A stretch of DNA of 15,994 nt from Actinomycetes bacterium (GCA_021827225.1 JAKAXG010000023.1:1-15994); one strand, 5' to 3'; counted from the first letter of the stretch, positions 1 through 7,552 are shown. The notes: a model not told the origin generated them from the sequence alone. Numbers and translations: made by a program.

Positions 1-194
1 TGACGGCGCAGGAGCCGCTGTCGGACGCCCTGCCGGGCGACCTGATCTTCTTCGGCACGCCCGACAACGTCTACCACGTCGGCATCTACATCGGTAACGG
101 CCAGATGATCGACGCCCCGGAAACGGGCCAGGACGTGAGCGTCCAGTCCATCTACTGGGACACCCTCCTGGGCGCCGGCCGGGTCCACAGCTGA
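1..194 (+). CDS. NlpC/P60 family cell-wall peptidase, C-terminal fragment
   Basis: The first complete codon is at position 3 and the frame runs to TGA at 192-194, leaving about 63 residues of a gene that starts outside the window. The fragment reads PGDLIFFGTP, then YHVGIYIGNGQMIDAP, which is the second half of an NlpC/P60 papain-like domain. The His in YHVGIYIG is the expected catalytic histidine; the catalytic Cys would lie upstream. Known members are secreted enzymes that cut peptide cross-links of peptidoglycan (often the D-Glu to diamino acid bond) during cell separation. The protein ends about 20 residues after the domain, so the catalytic domain is C-terminal as in RipA-like actinobacterial proteins. 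N-terminal domains and signal peptide cannot be seen. Confidence 0.88.
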   Translation, partial: TAQEPLSDALPGDLIFFGTPDNVYHVGIYIGNGQMIDAPETGQDVSVQSIYWDTLLGAGRVHS

Positions 195-287
195 CCCCGC
201 CGGGCCATAGCATCGCCGTTCATGCGAACAGCCTCCCCCGCCGGCTTCCCCGGCCCGGACGACAACGCCTCGGCTCTGATGTCTGAC

Positions 288-325
288 GCCCCCGCCTCTG
301 TGCGGCCGGGCGGCCCGGCGGGGGC
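288..325. terminator. Hairpin between the NlpC/P60 gene and the oxidoreductase gene
   Basis: GCCCCCGCC at 288-296 pairs perfectly with GGCGGGGGC at 317-325. The 20-nt loop can itself fold through GGCC/GGCC. It could end transcription of the NlpC/P60 gene. It also lies only 9 nt before the GTG start at 335 and contains its G-rich presumptive ribosome-binding stretch, so it could instead influence translation of the next gene. No T-run follows. Confidence 0.4.
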
Positions 326-334
326 CTGAGCGCC

Positions 335-1273
335 GTGCGGGCGGCGACGGTGGTGGACGGTCGGATCGAGGTCAGGGAGCACCCCGATCCCGCGCCCGGC
401 TACGGCCAGATCCTGGTCCGGGTGAGAGCGGCCGGGCTCAACGGGGCCGACATGATCCAGGTCAAGGGCGGCTATCCGGCCCCGCCGGGGTCTCCGCCCG
501 ACATCCCCGGCCTGGAGCTGGCCGGTGAGGTCGTGGCCCTGGGACCGGGGGCGACCCGGTTCCGGGAAGGCGACCGGGTGATGGCCGTGGTCGGCGGCGG
601 GGGCCAGGCCGAGCTGGCGGTGGTCCACGAACGGGAGGCCATGCCGGTGCCGGCCGGTATGGAGTGGCCGGAGGCGGGCGGCCTGCCGGAGGTCTTCACC
701 ACCGCCCACGACGCCGTGTTCACCCAGGCCGGGCTGCGGATGGGCGAGCGCCTGCTGGTGCACGGGGCGGCCGGCGGGGTGGGCACCGCCGGCGTGCAAC
801 TTGGGGTGGCCGCCGGGGCGAGGGTGACGGCATCGGTCCGAAACCCCGGCATGCGGGACCGGGTGGCGGCGCTGGGGGCCACCGTCATCGACCCGGCCGA
901 CACGGTGGCTTCGGGACCCTACGACGTGGTCCTGGAACTGGTCGGGGCGCCCAACCTGGAGGCGAACCTGAAGGCGCTGGAGACAGGCGGGCGGATAACG
1001 GTCATCGGGACGGGGGCGGGCGCCAAGGGCGAGATCAACCTGGGGCTGCTGATGGTCAAACGGGCCCGCATCCACGGATCGACGTTGAGAGCCCGGCCGC
1101 TGGAGGGCAAGGCGGCCGCCGCCAGGCTGGTGGAGGCCCAGGTCCTGCCCCTGTTCGAGGCCGGCCGGGTACGGGTCCCCGTGGACTGCACCTTCCCGCT
1201 GGGGGACGCCGCCGCGGCCTACGACCGCTTCGCCACCGGTGGCAAGTTCGGCAAGGTCGTCCTGCTTCCTTGA
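335..1273 (+). CDS. Zinc-independent NADPH:quinone oxidoreductase (MDR superfamily)
   Basis: A 312-residue protein of the medium-chain dehydrogenase/reductase superfamily, quinone oxidoreductase (QOR/PIG3-like) branch. The N-terminal GroES-like part carries AAGLNGAD (33-39) and PGLELAGEV (58-66). The Rossmann part carries the nucleotide loop GAAGGVG (144-150), typical of NADPH-dependent quinone reductases. The catalytic and structural zinc-binding cysteines of alcohol dehydrogenases are absent, so an alcohol dehydrogenase role is unlikely. Known members reduce quinones or enones with NADPH; the substrate here cannot be told. The GTG start fits the family, whose proteins usually begin MRA/MKA. 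A G-rich stretch about 10 nt upstream is only a weak ribosome-binding site. It stands alone, with a convergent gene downstream. Confidence 0.88.
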   Translation: MRAATVVDGRIEVREHPDPAPGYGQILVRVRAAGLNGADMIQVKGGYPAPPGSPPDIPGLELAGEVVALGPGATRFREGDRVMAVVGGGGQAELAVVHEREAMPVPAGMEWPEAGGLPEVFTTAHDAVFTQAGLRMGERLLVHGAAGGVGTAGVQLGVAAGARVTASVRNPGMRDRVAALGATVIDPADTVASGPYDVVLELVGAPNLEANLKALETGGRITVIGTGAGAKGEINLGLLMVKRARIHGSTLRARPLEGKAAAARLVEAQVLPLFEAGRVRVPVDCTFPLGDAAAAYDRFATGGKFGKVVLLP

Positions 1274-1278
1274 ACAAA

Positions 1279-1303
1279 GGGGCGGCCCGTGCGGGGGCGC
1301 CCC
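1279..1303 (-). terminator. Terminator between convergent genes, with T-rich tail on the minus strand
   Basis: GGGGCG (1279-1284) pairs with CGCCCC (1298-1303), with an inner CCCG/CGGG pairing. Read on the minus strand it follows the DUF1707 stop by a few bases and is followed by TTTGTT, making it a reasonable intrinsic terminator for that gene. It probably also slows transcription arriving from the oxidoreductase gene. Confidence 0.55.
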
Positions 1304-1308
1304 GGTCT

Positions 1309-1761
1309 TCAGGAACGCCGGCGCGACCTGGAGCTGAGCCGCCCCTGGAGCAGCCCGATCAACCAGCCGACGACCAGGACCGCCGCCCAGGCCCATTCCG
1401 CCGCCACCGCCAGCACCAGCACGGCCAGCACCACGAGGACCGTCACCACGGCCAGCGCCACCGCCGTGACCCGGTCGCGGGCGGCGCCCGCCCGGGCCGG
1501 CGAGCCGTGCCGGCCGGAGTCGGCACCGCCCCCCTCGGTCAGCGCCCGGCGGGCCCACACCCGGCCACCGGCCCCGCCGGCCGGGTCGGCGATACGCATC
1601 ATCGGCAGATCGGACCGGAGGTGGTCCAACTCCTCGAGCGTGGTGGCCGCCATGGCCTTCTCGATGCGCACGGCGTACTCGTCGACGTCGAGCCGGCCGG
1701 CTGCGCAGTGCCGGCGCAGCTCGTCGATGGTCCGCTGCCGCTCGAGGTCGGACGCACGCAT
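1309..1761 (-). CDS. DUF1707 (SHOCT-like) domain two-TM membrane protein
   Basis: 150 residues from ATG at 1761. Residues 2-53 (RASDLERQRTIDEL ... HLRSDLP) match the DUF1707 pattern common in actinobacteria: RxSD at the start, a central GRLxxDEY and a closing LxxLxxDLP. A polar linker (about 55-95) leads to two hydrophobic segments at about 98-120 and 123-138 and a basic tail (RLSSRSRRRS), so it is probably membrane-anchored with the DUF1707 part in the cytoplasm. The role of DUF1707 is not established. The start is supported by TTGGAG a few bases upstream; the open frame continues further upstream but that part is Arg/Gly/Pro-rich shadow of the transporter gene. The gene follows the transporter by 29 bp on the same strand and may be co-transcribed with it. 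Confidence 0.85.
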   Translation of the reverse strand: MRASDLERQRTIDELRRHCAAGRLDVDEYAVRIEKAMAATTLEELDHLRSDLPMMRIADPAGGAGGRVWARRALTEGGGADSGRHGSPARAGAARDRVTAVALAVVTVLVVLAVLVLAVAAEWAWAAVLVVGWLIGLLQGRLSSRSRRRS

Positions 1762-1790
1762 GGTGCTCCAACTGTATTGCCTGGGGGAAG

Positions 1791-2660
1791 CTACGGCTCG
1801 GCGTAGGACTCGGTCGGGCGACCGACGGCCGCCTCCGCCCGGGCCAGCAGGTACACGCCGACGCTCATGACCATGAGGGAGACGACCTCGGCCAGGATGG
1901 CGGCCGGAGCGTTGTTGACGGCCTCCCCGAAGACGAAGGCCCCGATGGCGATGCTGACCACCGGGTCGCCGACGCTCATGGTGGGCAAGGAGGCGTCCAG
2001 GGCCCCGGCCTGGAAGGCGCTCTGCGCCAGCAGCATCCCGGCGACGCCGAAGGCCACCAGCACGTAGGTCTGCCAGTTGGTGAACAGCGGTACCACCCCG
2101 CGGCTGAGTAGGTGCGAGGTGGTCTTGGTGAGCGCCGCCGCCGCCCCGTAGATCACCCCGGCGCCGGCGGCCAGGGCGACGGCCCGCCGACGGGGGCTGG
2201 GACCTCTCGCCACCAGTACCAGGACCCCGGCCACCACGGCGGTGGCAGCCAGCAGCACCACCCACGAGACGGTTCCGGTGTCGTTGCGGCCGGGAGCCGG
2301 GTCGGCGACGGTGAGGAAGACGCCCAGGCCGGCACAGACCATGACCGCCGCCGTCCAGTCCCCCGCTGCCAGGCGACGGCCGGACCAGGCCGCGCCGAGG
2401 GGCAGCGCGAACAGCAAGCCGCAGACCAGGAGGGGCTGGACCACCACGATGGGGCCGTGGCCCAGGGCCACGAACTGCAACACGTAGCCGGCCACGTCGC
2501 AGGCCGTGCCGATCAGCCACGCCGGGTGGCGGAGAAGCCGCACCAGGAGGCTCAGCTTCAGAGACTGTTCGTCGGGCTGCTCACGGGCGCCGCGGTGCTG
2601 CAGCACCGACGCCAGCGCGTACATCAAGGAGCTCCCGAGCGCGCAGAGCACCGCCAGCAC
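1791..2660 (-). CDS. DMT superfamily (EamA/NIPA-like) membrane transporter
   Basis: 289 residues, almost wholly hydrophobic, with about nine to ten predicted transmembrane segments, as expected for drug/metabolite transporters built from two five-TM repeats. The N-terminus LAVLCALGSSLMYALASVLQ and the helix GPIVVVQPLLVCGLLFALPLG resemble an actinobacterial DMT group related to NIPA-type proteins; near the end MSVGDPVVSIAIGAFVFGE is the matching segment of the second repeat. The substrate is unknown. The start is GTG at 2660; a TAG lies four codons upstream in the same frame, so this is the outermost start, and an internal ATG twelve codons later is possible. It diverges from the tRNA gene and is followed at 29 bp by the DUF1707 gene. 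Confidence 0.82.
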   Translation of the reverse strand: MLAVLCALGSSLMYALASVLQHRGAREQPDEQSLKLSLLVRLLRHPAWLIGTACDVAGYVLQFVALGHGPIVVVQPLLVCGLLFALPLGAAWSGRRLAAGDWTAAVMVCAGLGVFLTVADPAPGRNDTGTVSWVVLLAATAVVAGVLVLVARGPSPRRRAVALAAGAGVIYGAAAALTKTTSHLLSRGVVPLFTNWQTYVLVAFGVAGMLLAQSAFQAGALDASLPTMSVGDPVVSIAIGAFVFGEAVNNAPAAILAEVVSLMVMSVGVYLLARAEAAVGRPTESYAEP

Positions 2661-2712
2661 CCCAGAAGGCTACCCAGTCGCACCCGGGTGGGCGTGCCAG
2701 ACTGTGCGGAAT

Positions 2713-2793
2713 GGGCGCGTGGTGGAACGGCAGACACAGCGGGCTTAAACCCTGCGGCCTCACGGCATGAGGGTTCGAATCCCTCCGCGCCCA
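2713..2793 (+). tRNA. tRNA-Leu, anticodon TAA
   Basis: The acceptor stem GGGCGCG (2713-2719) pairs perfectly with CGCGCCC (2786-2792), followed by discriminator A at 2793. The anticodon stem is GCGGG/CCTGC around the loop CTTAAAC, with anticodon TAA at 2746-2748 reading UUA (and possibly UUG). The T arm is GAGGG TTCGAAT CCCTC (2769-2785). A long variable arm follows the anticodon stem, as expected of a class II leucine tRNA. CCA is not encoded; the bases after the discriminator are CGC. In GC-rich actinobacteria this is the tRNA that in Streptomyces (bldA) reads rare UUA codons. Confidence 0.96.
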
Positions 2794-2830
2794 CGCCGAA
2801 TCCGCCACATACCCCCGGTGGAGGGGTTGT

Positions 2831-2855
2831 CCCCGTGACCTGAGAGGGCACGGGG
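2831..2855 (+). terminator. Hairpin downstream of the tRNA gene
   Basis: CCCCGTG (2831-2837) pairs with CACGGGG (2849-2855) across an 11-nt loop, 38 bp after the tRNA. It is a plausible end of the tRNA transcript. No T-run follows. Confidence 0.45.
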
Positions 2856-2910
2856 GGTCCCGCTGTGGTGGACCGTCTACGTGGAGATCCCTACCATCCC
2901 TCGCCGGCCG

Positions 2911-2941
2911 GGTGCGGGCCCATCATGGATGGGCCCGCACC
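2911..2941 (-). terminator. Strong hairpin downstream of the substrate-binding protein gene
   Basis: A perfect 14-bp inverted repeat (arms 2911-2924 and 2928-2941, beginning GGTGCGGGCC) with the 3-nt loop ATG. It lies 22 bp beyond the stop codon of the minus-strand gene. There is no T-run, which is common for GC-rich terminators. Confidence 0.6.
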
Positions 2942-2962
2942 GTGGACGTCTGCCGTGGGCGA

Positions 2963-4336
2963 CTAGGAGCCCTGCCCGCCCGGCGGCGTGTCGGCCGCCG
3001 GTAGCGGCTGGCCGGTGAGAGCGTTGGTCATGTCGAAGAACTTCCCGTTGTCGAACGGTACCGGCACCCCGTTGTGGACCACGTCGAAGGTGATGGCCCG
3101 GTTGGGCAGGTTCTTGAACGCCGGTCCCAACCCGGTGAACGGCTGGGCGAAGTCGATGGGTCCGCTACCCACCATGCCAGGCAGGTCGACGGTGGCCTTC
3201 TGTGCCGCAGCCAGGAAGGTGGCGTTGTTGATCGGCCCGGTCATCTTGGAGACGATCTGGTCGAAGGCCACGTAGGCGGCCCAGGTGCCGAGCCCGCCCA
3301 GGCTGTTGTAGTTGTTCTTGGAAGGAGCGTGGAACTCCGACAGGGCCTGACGGTACTGGCTCCACACCGGCAGGGAGATGTCGGAATACGTCCCGGCGAT
3401 GACCGCGTTCTCCGTCCCCTTCGGGAACGGCTTGGTGACTGTGATGTCGAGGTTGCCCTGCGGGCCGTAGATGCGCTGCGTGGCGCCGGCGGCCTCGAAG
3501 GCCTGCATGAACGGCGGGAAGTTGGCCTGGGCGATGTCGGCGATGATGCAGTCAGTGCCGTTTGTGGCTTGGGCAACTTGAGGGGCGTAGTCCTGGGCGG
3601 TCAGCGGTAACAGCACTGTCTTCACGAGTGGCGGTCCGTTCACCGACTTGAGGCCGGCCTTGGCCCACGTCTCGGCGATGGTGTCCACCGCGCCGGCATT
3701 CAGCAGGACCAGGCCGGGCTTCTTGCAGCCGTCCTCGGTCGCCTTGACCATCAGGGCGGAGGCGATGGCGTCGTCGCTTCCGATCTGCTGCACCACCGGG
3801 CTCACCAGCTCGTCGCTGGAAGCCGCGCAGCAGATTCCGAACCACGACGTCTTGGCGGCCTGCAGCTCGGGGATGATGGCGTTGCCGTTGAGGGTGAACG
3901 AGCCGATTATGGCCACGTCATGGTTGGCTATGGCGTCCCGGCCGCACTGCGCCGTTCTGGTGGGGTCACCCTGCTCGTCGCAGGTGGTGACGTTCAGTGG
4001 GTGCCCGTTGATACCCCCGTGGGCGTTGATCCACTGCCCGTAGACCTTCGCCGTGGCCAGGATGTTGTCGTAGTTCGGACCGGCGTAGTTGACCGACGCG
4101 ATGGTCATCACGTTGATGGGCGACCCCTTCGGCTGGGAGGCGGTCGATCCGGACGAGCCCGCTGAGGTCGACCCCGACGCCGCGGATGAGCCCGCCGTGT
4201 TGCTGGCGCTGTTCTTGCTGCTCGAACCGCACGCCGCCACCGCGACGACCATCAGTAGTACGGCTACGCCGCGCAGGGCCAGGGCCGGCCGTTTCCGGCC
4301 GCGCCTGAGTCTGAACCGCACCTTTTGCATCTGCAT
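2963..4336 (-). CDS. Branched-chain amino acid-type ABC transporter substrate-binding lipoprotein
   Basis: 457 residues from ATG at 4336. The N-terminus has a long basic region, a hydrophobic stretch and the lipobox VAAC with Cys36, followed by a Ser/Ala/Gly/Thr-rich linker (about 38-70): a lipid-anchored extracellular solute-binding protein. The mature part fits the Peripla_BP_6 (LivK-like) family: an early VNYAGPNYDNILATAKVYGQWIN segment, then NAHGGINGHPL and CGRDAI...AIIGSF. Such proteins bind amino acids, amides or, in degradation clusters, aromatic or short organic acids. AGGGGGA at 4346-4340 supports the ATG at 4336 or the in-frame ATG at 4330; a GTG at 4378 would include part of a palindrome and is less likely. 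No permease or ATPase gene is next to it. Codon 3610-3608 is a TTA, the only in-frame TTA I found in the window. Confidence 0.88.
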   Translation of the reverse strand: MQMQKVRFRLRRGRKRPALALRGVAVLLMVVAVAACGSSSKNSASNTAGSSAASGSTSAGSSGSTASQPKGSPINVMTIASVNYAGPNYDNILATAKVYGQWINAHGGINGHPLNVTTCDEQGDPTRTAQCGRDAIANHDVAIIGSFTLNGNAIIPELQAAKTSWFGICCAASSDELVSPVVQQIGSDDAIASALMVKATEDGCKKPGLVLLNAGAVDTIAETWAKAGLKSVNGPPLVKTVLLPLTAQDYAPQVAQATNGTDCIIADIAQANFPPFMQAFEAAGATQRIYGPQGNLDITVTKPFPKGTENAVIAGTYSDISLPVWSQYRQALSEFHAPSKNNYNSLGGLGTWAAYVAFDQIVSKMTGPINNATFLAAAQKATVDLPGMVGSGPIDFAQPFTGLGPAFKNLPNRAITFDVVHNGVPVPFDNGKFFDMTNALTGQPLPAADTPPGGQGS

Positions 4337-4339
4337 TTT

Positions 4340-4346
4340 TCCCCCT
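4340..4346 (-). promoter_or_regulatory. Ribosome-binding site of the substrate-binding protein gene
   Basis: On the minus strand AGGGGGA lies 4 nt (from its last G) before ATG 4336 and 10 nt before ATG 4330. It decides against the longer GTG-initiated reading at 4378. Confidence 0.6.
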
Positions 4347-4355
4347 GTTTTTATG

Positions 4356-4361
4356 TGTATA
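4356..4361 (-). promoter_or_regulatory. Possible -10 box (TATACA) for the substrate-binding protein gene
   Basis: TATACA on the minus strand lies about 20 bases before ATG 4336. No good -35 box sits at 17 bp; that position falls inside the 4373-4389 palindrome. This would suit a promoter occluded or activated by a bound regulator. The call is speculative. Confidence 0.3.
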
Positions 4362-4372
4362 CGGACATCACG

Positions 4373-4389
4373 TGTCACCTATGGTGACA
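4373..4389. promoter_or_regulatory. Perfect 17-bp palindrome, candidate operator
   Basis: TGTCACC TAT GGTGACA: perfect 7-bp arms with a 3-nt centre, in the 113-bp gap between the monooxygenase stop and the substrate-binding protein start. The position just upstream of a TATACA box and the symmetry suit a dimeric regulator. A small RNA hairpin is the alternative, but the arms are short and less GC-rich than the terminators elsewhere in the window. Confidence 0.5.
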
Positions 4390-4449
4390 GCTGTACTGCA
4401 GGGTGCGGCTGGCAGGATCATCTACCCCGCACCGTGGTGACCGGTCAGG

Positions 4450-6384
4450 TCAGCTCAGGATGTAGTCGGACGGATCGACGGCTCTCGTCCGCCTCCAGTA
4501 CTCATGAAGGGCGAAGGGCCAGTTCTGGCTCACCCGGCCGAGCGCGTTCTTGTACCAGCTGTTGACCGTCGCGGCTCCCCAGGACATCTGACGGTTGCCG
4601 TCGTCGATCTCGTGGTTGAACGTCCAGTAGACGTCCTCTCGGCACTCCATACTCTTGTACTTTCCGGCCAGCAGCAGGCGGATGGCATCCACCACATAGC
4701 CGACCGAGCACTCGGAGAAGAAGATGATGCTGCCGTTCACCACGATGTTCGTGTTAGGTCCGTAGAGAACGAACATGTTCGGGAATCCGGGGACGGTCAT
4801 GCCCAGGTACGCCCGGGCGTCGCCGTGCCAGGCTTCGTGCAGGTCCACCCGGTGTCGGCCCTTTACGGTCATCGGCATCAGGAACTTCGACGCCTGGAAT
4901 CCGGTGGCAAAGATCAGCACGTCTGCCCGGCGCGTCCCCTCGGTGCGGGTGACCACGCCGTCCGCGGTTATGCGATCGATCGGATCGGTGATGAGTTGCA
5001 CGTTGTCTCTCATCAGGGTTCGCGCCCAGATGCCGTTGTCCCGGAGCATCCGCTTGGCAGCCGGCGGGTATTGCGGCACCACCTTGGCGATCAGGTCCGG
5101 ACGGCCGGCCAGCTGCTCTTCCAGGTACTGCACCAGACCCTGCCGCAGCGCTTCGTTGTCCGCGGAGACCGTCAAGCCGCCGTCGTCCCAGTCCGGGTCC
5201 ACCTTGATGGAAGGCAGCAGCCCCTCGGCGTAGGTGCAGAACAGCCAGAACCGATACCACTCGGAGTAGGACGGCACGTGCTTGAGGAGCCACTGCTGGC
5301 CGTCGGCAACCCGGTCGTGGTAGTCAGGCGTGGGCGCCAGCCAGGGCGGGGTGCGTTGGAAGATGAGCACCTCGCCGGCCTCTGCGGCGATCTCGGGGAT
5401 CAGCTGCAGCGCGCTGGCGCCGGTGCCGATCACAGCTACGACCTTGCCCTTCAGTTCTACAGTCGGATCCCATCGGGCCGAGTGGAAGGAGGGACCGGCG
5501 AAGTCGTCGCGACCGGGGATGTCCGGGTAGTTGGGCCGGTTGAGCTGACCCACCGCGCTGATCACCACGTTGGCCCGGAGCGTTTCCTCGACCCCGGACC
5601 GGGACCGCACCCGGACGGACCACATCTGGTCGTCATCGGAGAACTCAGCCGACTCCACCTCGGTCTCGAACCTGATGTGGTCGCGAAGCCCCCGCTCGTC
5701 GGCAAAGTTGCGTAGATAACCCAGCAGGGCACCCTGGCCGGAGAAGTGCTCGCCCCACTCGAAGTTCTGGGCGAAGGAGTAGCTGAAGAGGTGATTCGCC
5801 ACATCCACCCGGCATCCCGGGTAGATGTTCTCGAACCAGGTGCCGCCGACGTCGGCGTTCTTCTCGATCACGAGGAACGGAACCCCGCGCTGCTTCAGTC
5901 GGTAGGCGGCCGCCAGGCCGGATATGCCCGCTCCTATGACCACGACCCGGAAGTCGACTTCCGGAGCCAGGTCTTCCATGCTCCAGTCCGGTGAGGCGCC
6001 CTGGTCGAGCAGTCCCAACTGCTCCGACAGGAACGGCACGTACTCGTCCCCCATCAGCGCCCCTGCCGTGAAGCGGATCATCTGGCTCAGCACTTCCGGA
6101 GTGGGAGGCGGCGCCGGGCGGCATCCACCGTCGCGGAACCGCTTGATCGCCTCCAGCGCCACCTCACGGGCCAGCTGCAGTTGATCCTCGGACAACCCCC
6201 CTTGGGAGCCGAGGAGATCTGACGGATCGGGGCGCAGATCGTCCCGGAGGATGGACAGGTCGCCGGTCGCCTGAGCGATGGCCGGAAGGAGGGCCGGGAT
6301 CTCGGCGTCCATGAGGGCGGCCCTGATGAAGTCGTCCTCCTCGGCTATGGGTTCGATCGCCGTGATCGGGGCAACGGTGGTCAT
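4450..6384 (-). CDS. Flavin-dependent Baeyer-Villiger monooxygenase, 4-hydroxyacetophenone monooxygenase type
   Basis: 644 residues from ATG at 6384. The FAD-binding motif GAGISG is at 151-156, the second dinucleotide (NADPH) motif GTGASA at 320-325, and between them FAGPSFHSARWD (295-306) fits the type I Baeyer-Villiger fingerprint FxGxxxHxxxW(P/D) exactly. ATGF appears later. The first ~145 residues are a helical extension before the FAD domain. This length and layout match 4-hydroxyacetophenone monooxygenase (HapE, about 640 residues) rather than the ~540-residue cyclohexanone enzymes. Known members insert oxygen next to a carbonyl, giving esters, using NADPH and O2. The substrate here is inferred only loosely as an aryl or alkyl ketone. 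The start lies 13 bp after the alcohol dehydrogenase stop, with GGGA upstream; a GTG at 6429 would overlap that gene. The two genes probably form an operon. Confidence 0.9.
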   Translation of the reverse strand: MTTVAPITAIEPIAEEDDFIRAALMDAEIPALLPAIAQATGDLSILRDDLRPDPSDLLGSQGGLSEDQLQLAREVALEAIKRFRDGGCRPAPPPTPEVLSQMIRFTAGALMGDEYVPFLSEQLGLLDQGASPDWSMEDLAPEVDFRVVVIGAGISGLAAAYRLKQRGVPFLVIEKNADVGGTWFENIYPGCRVDVANHLFSYSFAQNFEWGEHFSGQGALLGYLRNFADERGLRDHIRFETEVESAEFSDDDQMWSVRVRSRSGVEETLRANVVISAVGQLNRPNYPDIPGRDDFAGPSFHSARWDPTVELKGKVVAVIGTGASALQLIPEIAAEAGEVLIFQRTPPWLAPTPDYHDRVADGQQWLLKHVPSYSEWYRFWLFCTYAEGLLPSIKVDPDWDDGGLTVSADNEALRQGLVQYLEEQLAGRPDLIAKVVPQYPPAAKRMLRDNGIWARTLMRDNVQLITDPIDRITADGVVTRTEGTRRADVLIFATGFQASKFLMPMTVKGRHRVDLHEAWHGDARAYLGMTVPGFPNMFVLYGPNTNIVVNGSIIFFSECSVGYVVDAIRLLLAGKYKSMECREDVYWTFNHEIDDGNRQMSWGAATVNSWYKNALGRVSQNWPFALHEYWRRTRAVDPSDYILS

Positions 6385-6397
6385 GGTCGGGTCCCGA

Positions 6398-7525
6398 TCA
6401 GTAATCGGCGTCGGTGTAACGGATGACACCGCGCAGGTTCTTGCCGTCGCGCATGTCGGCGTAGCCGACGTTGATCTCCTCCAGCTTGTAGGTCGAGGTG
6501 ATCAGCTCGTCGAGCTTGAGCTGGCCCTCCCGGTAGAGGTCCAGGAGCATGGGGATCTGGGTGCGGGGGCTGACCCCGCCGAAGATCGCCCCCTGAACCC
6601 GCTTCTGCAGGAGGGCCAGCTCGAACAGACCCAGCTTGGCGTCCACCTGTTGCATGTCGGCTATGGCAGTCACCACGACCTGGCCGCCCTTGGCGGTCAG
6701 CGCCAGTGCCTCTTGCACGAAGTCGCCCTGCATCTCGCCCATGGTCAGAATGGTCGTCTCAGCCATGGCTCCCCAAGTGAGCTCTCTCACGGGCTCGAGC
6801 GCCTCTTCCATGCTGGAAAACGTGTGGGTGGCGCCCAACTGGAGAGCCTTCTCCCGCTTGTAAGCGACCGGGTCCACGGCCACCACGAAGCGCGCCCCGG
6901 CATGGGCGGCGCCCTGGACAGCATTGATCCCCACCCCTCCGACCCCGGCCACCACCACCGTGTCGCCCGGGCGGGTCCCGCCGATGGCCGCGGCCGAGCC
7001 CCAGCCCGTGGACACCCCGCATCCCAGAAGCGCCACCTTGTCCAGGGGTAGGTCCTTCTCGATCTTGACCACCGAAGACTCATTGACGGTGACGTACGGA
7101 GCGAACGTGCCCAGAAGGCACATGGCCACGGCCGGCTTGCCCGAGACCGTGATCCGGTAGGTGTCGTCGGAGATGGCGCGCCCCGTGAGCAGGTTGGCAC
7201 CCTGATCGCAGAGGTTCTGCATGCCCCGGGAACACGGCCGGCACTTGCCGCACGCCGGTATGAAGGCCAGAATGACATGGTCGCCCTCCTCGAGGGAGGT
7301 CACTCCCGGACCGACCTTGGTCACGACGCCGGCGCCTTCGTGGCCGCCGACCACCGGGTAGGTCGGCACCACGTTGGCTCCGGTCCGAAGGTGCTCGTCG
7401 GAATGGCAGAGGCCGGAGGCGGCTAGGCGGACCTGGACCTCTCCCGCGACCGGGTCGCCGAGGTCGATCTCGCCGATCTCCCAGTCGCGGCCGGGCTCCC
7501 ATAGCAGCGCAGCTTTAGTCTTCAA
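6398..7525 (-). CDS. NDMA-dependent (mycofactocin-associated) zinc alcohol dehydrogenase
   Basis: 375 residues. The sequence closely follows the NDMA-dependent alcohol dehydrogenase family (Rxyl_3153 type): MKTKAALLWEPGRDWE at the start, SGLCHSDEHLRTG, GGHEGAGVV, and MRDGKNLRGVIRY at the end. Catalytic zinc ligands are C40, H62 and C169; structural zinc cysteines are C92, C95, C98 and C106. The NAD motif GVGGVG is at 194-199. In this family the nicotinamide cofactor is held tightly and re-oxidised by an external acceptor, thought to be the peptide-derived cofactor mycofactocin; NDMA is the artificial acceptor. The start codon is TTG at 7525, supported by GGGGGGA 8 nt upstream; no nearby ATG or GTG fits. 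It leads into the monooxygenase gene and diverges from an aldehyde dehydrogenase gene. Confidence 0.92.
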   Translation of the reverse strand: MKTKAALLWEPGRDWEIGEIDLGDPVAGEVQVRLAASGLCHSDEHLRTGANVVPTYPVVGGHEGAGVVTKVGPGVTSLEEGDHVILAFIPACGKCRPCSRGMQNLCDQGANLLTGRAISDDTYRITVSGKPAVAMCLLGTFAPYVTVNESSVVKIEKDLPLDKVALLGCGVSTGWGSAAAIGGTRPGDTVVVAGVGGVGINAVQGAAHAGARFVVAVDPVAYKREKALQLGATHTFSSMEEALEPVRELTWGAMAETTILTMGEMQGDFVQEALALTAKGGQVVVTAIADMQQVDAKLGLFELALLQKRVQGAIFGGVSPRTQIPMLLDLYREGQLKLDELITSTYKLEEINVGYADMRDGKNLRGVIRYTDADY

Positions 7526-7552
7526 TTTGTCAATCCCCCCGTGTTCCCGTCG

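Noticed and set aside
152..1771. Long minus-strand open frame opposite the quinone oxidoreductase
   Set aside because: Antisense shadow in GC-rich DNA with Arg/Gly/Pro-rich composition and no domain; the plus-strand gene has a full MDR signature.
4402..4433. GGTGCGG/CCGCACC repeat as a terminator of the monooxygenase gene
   Set aside because: Only a 7-bp stem around an 18-nt loop and no T-run; too weak to list as a feature, though it could contribute.
4504..5715. Plus-strand open frame of 403 codons opposite the monooxygenase
   Set aside because: The minus strand has the FAD, NADPH and Baeyer-Villiger motifs; the plus-strand translation has no recognisable domain.
6385..6429. GTG start at 6429 for the monooxygenase
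   Set aside because: It would overlap the end of the alcohol dehydrogenase gene by 32 bp; ATG 6384 lies 13 bp after that stop with a usable ribosome-binding site.
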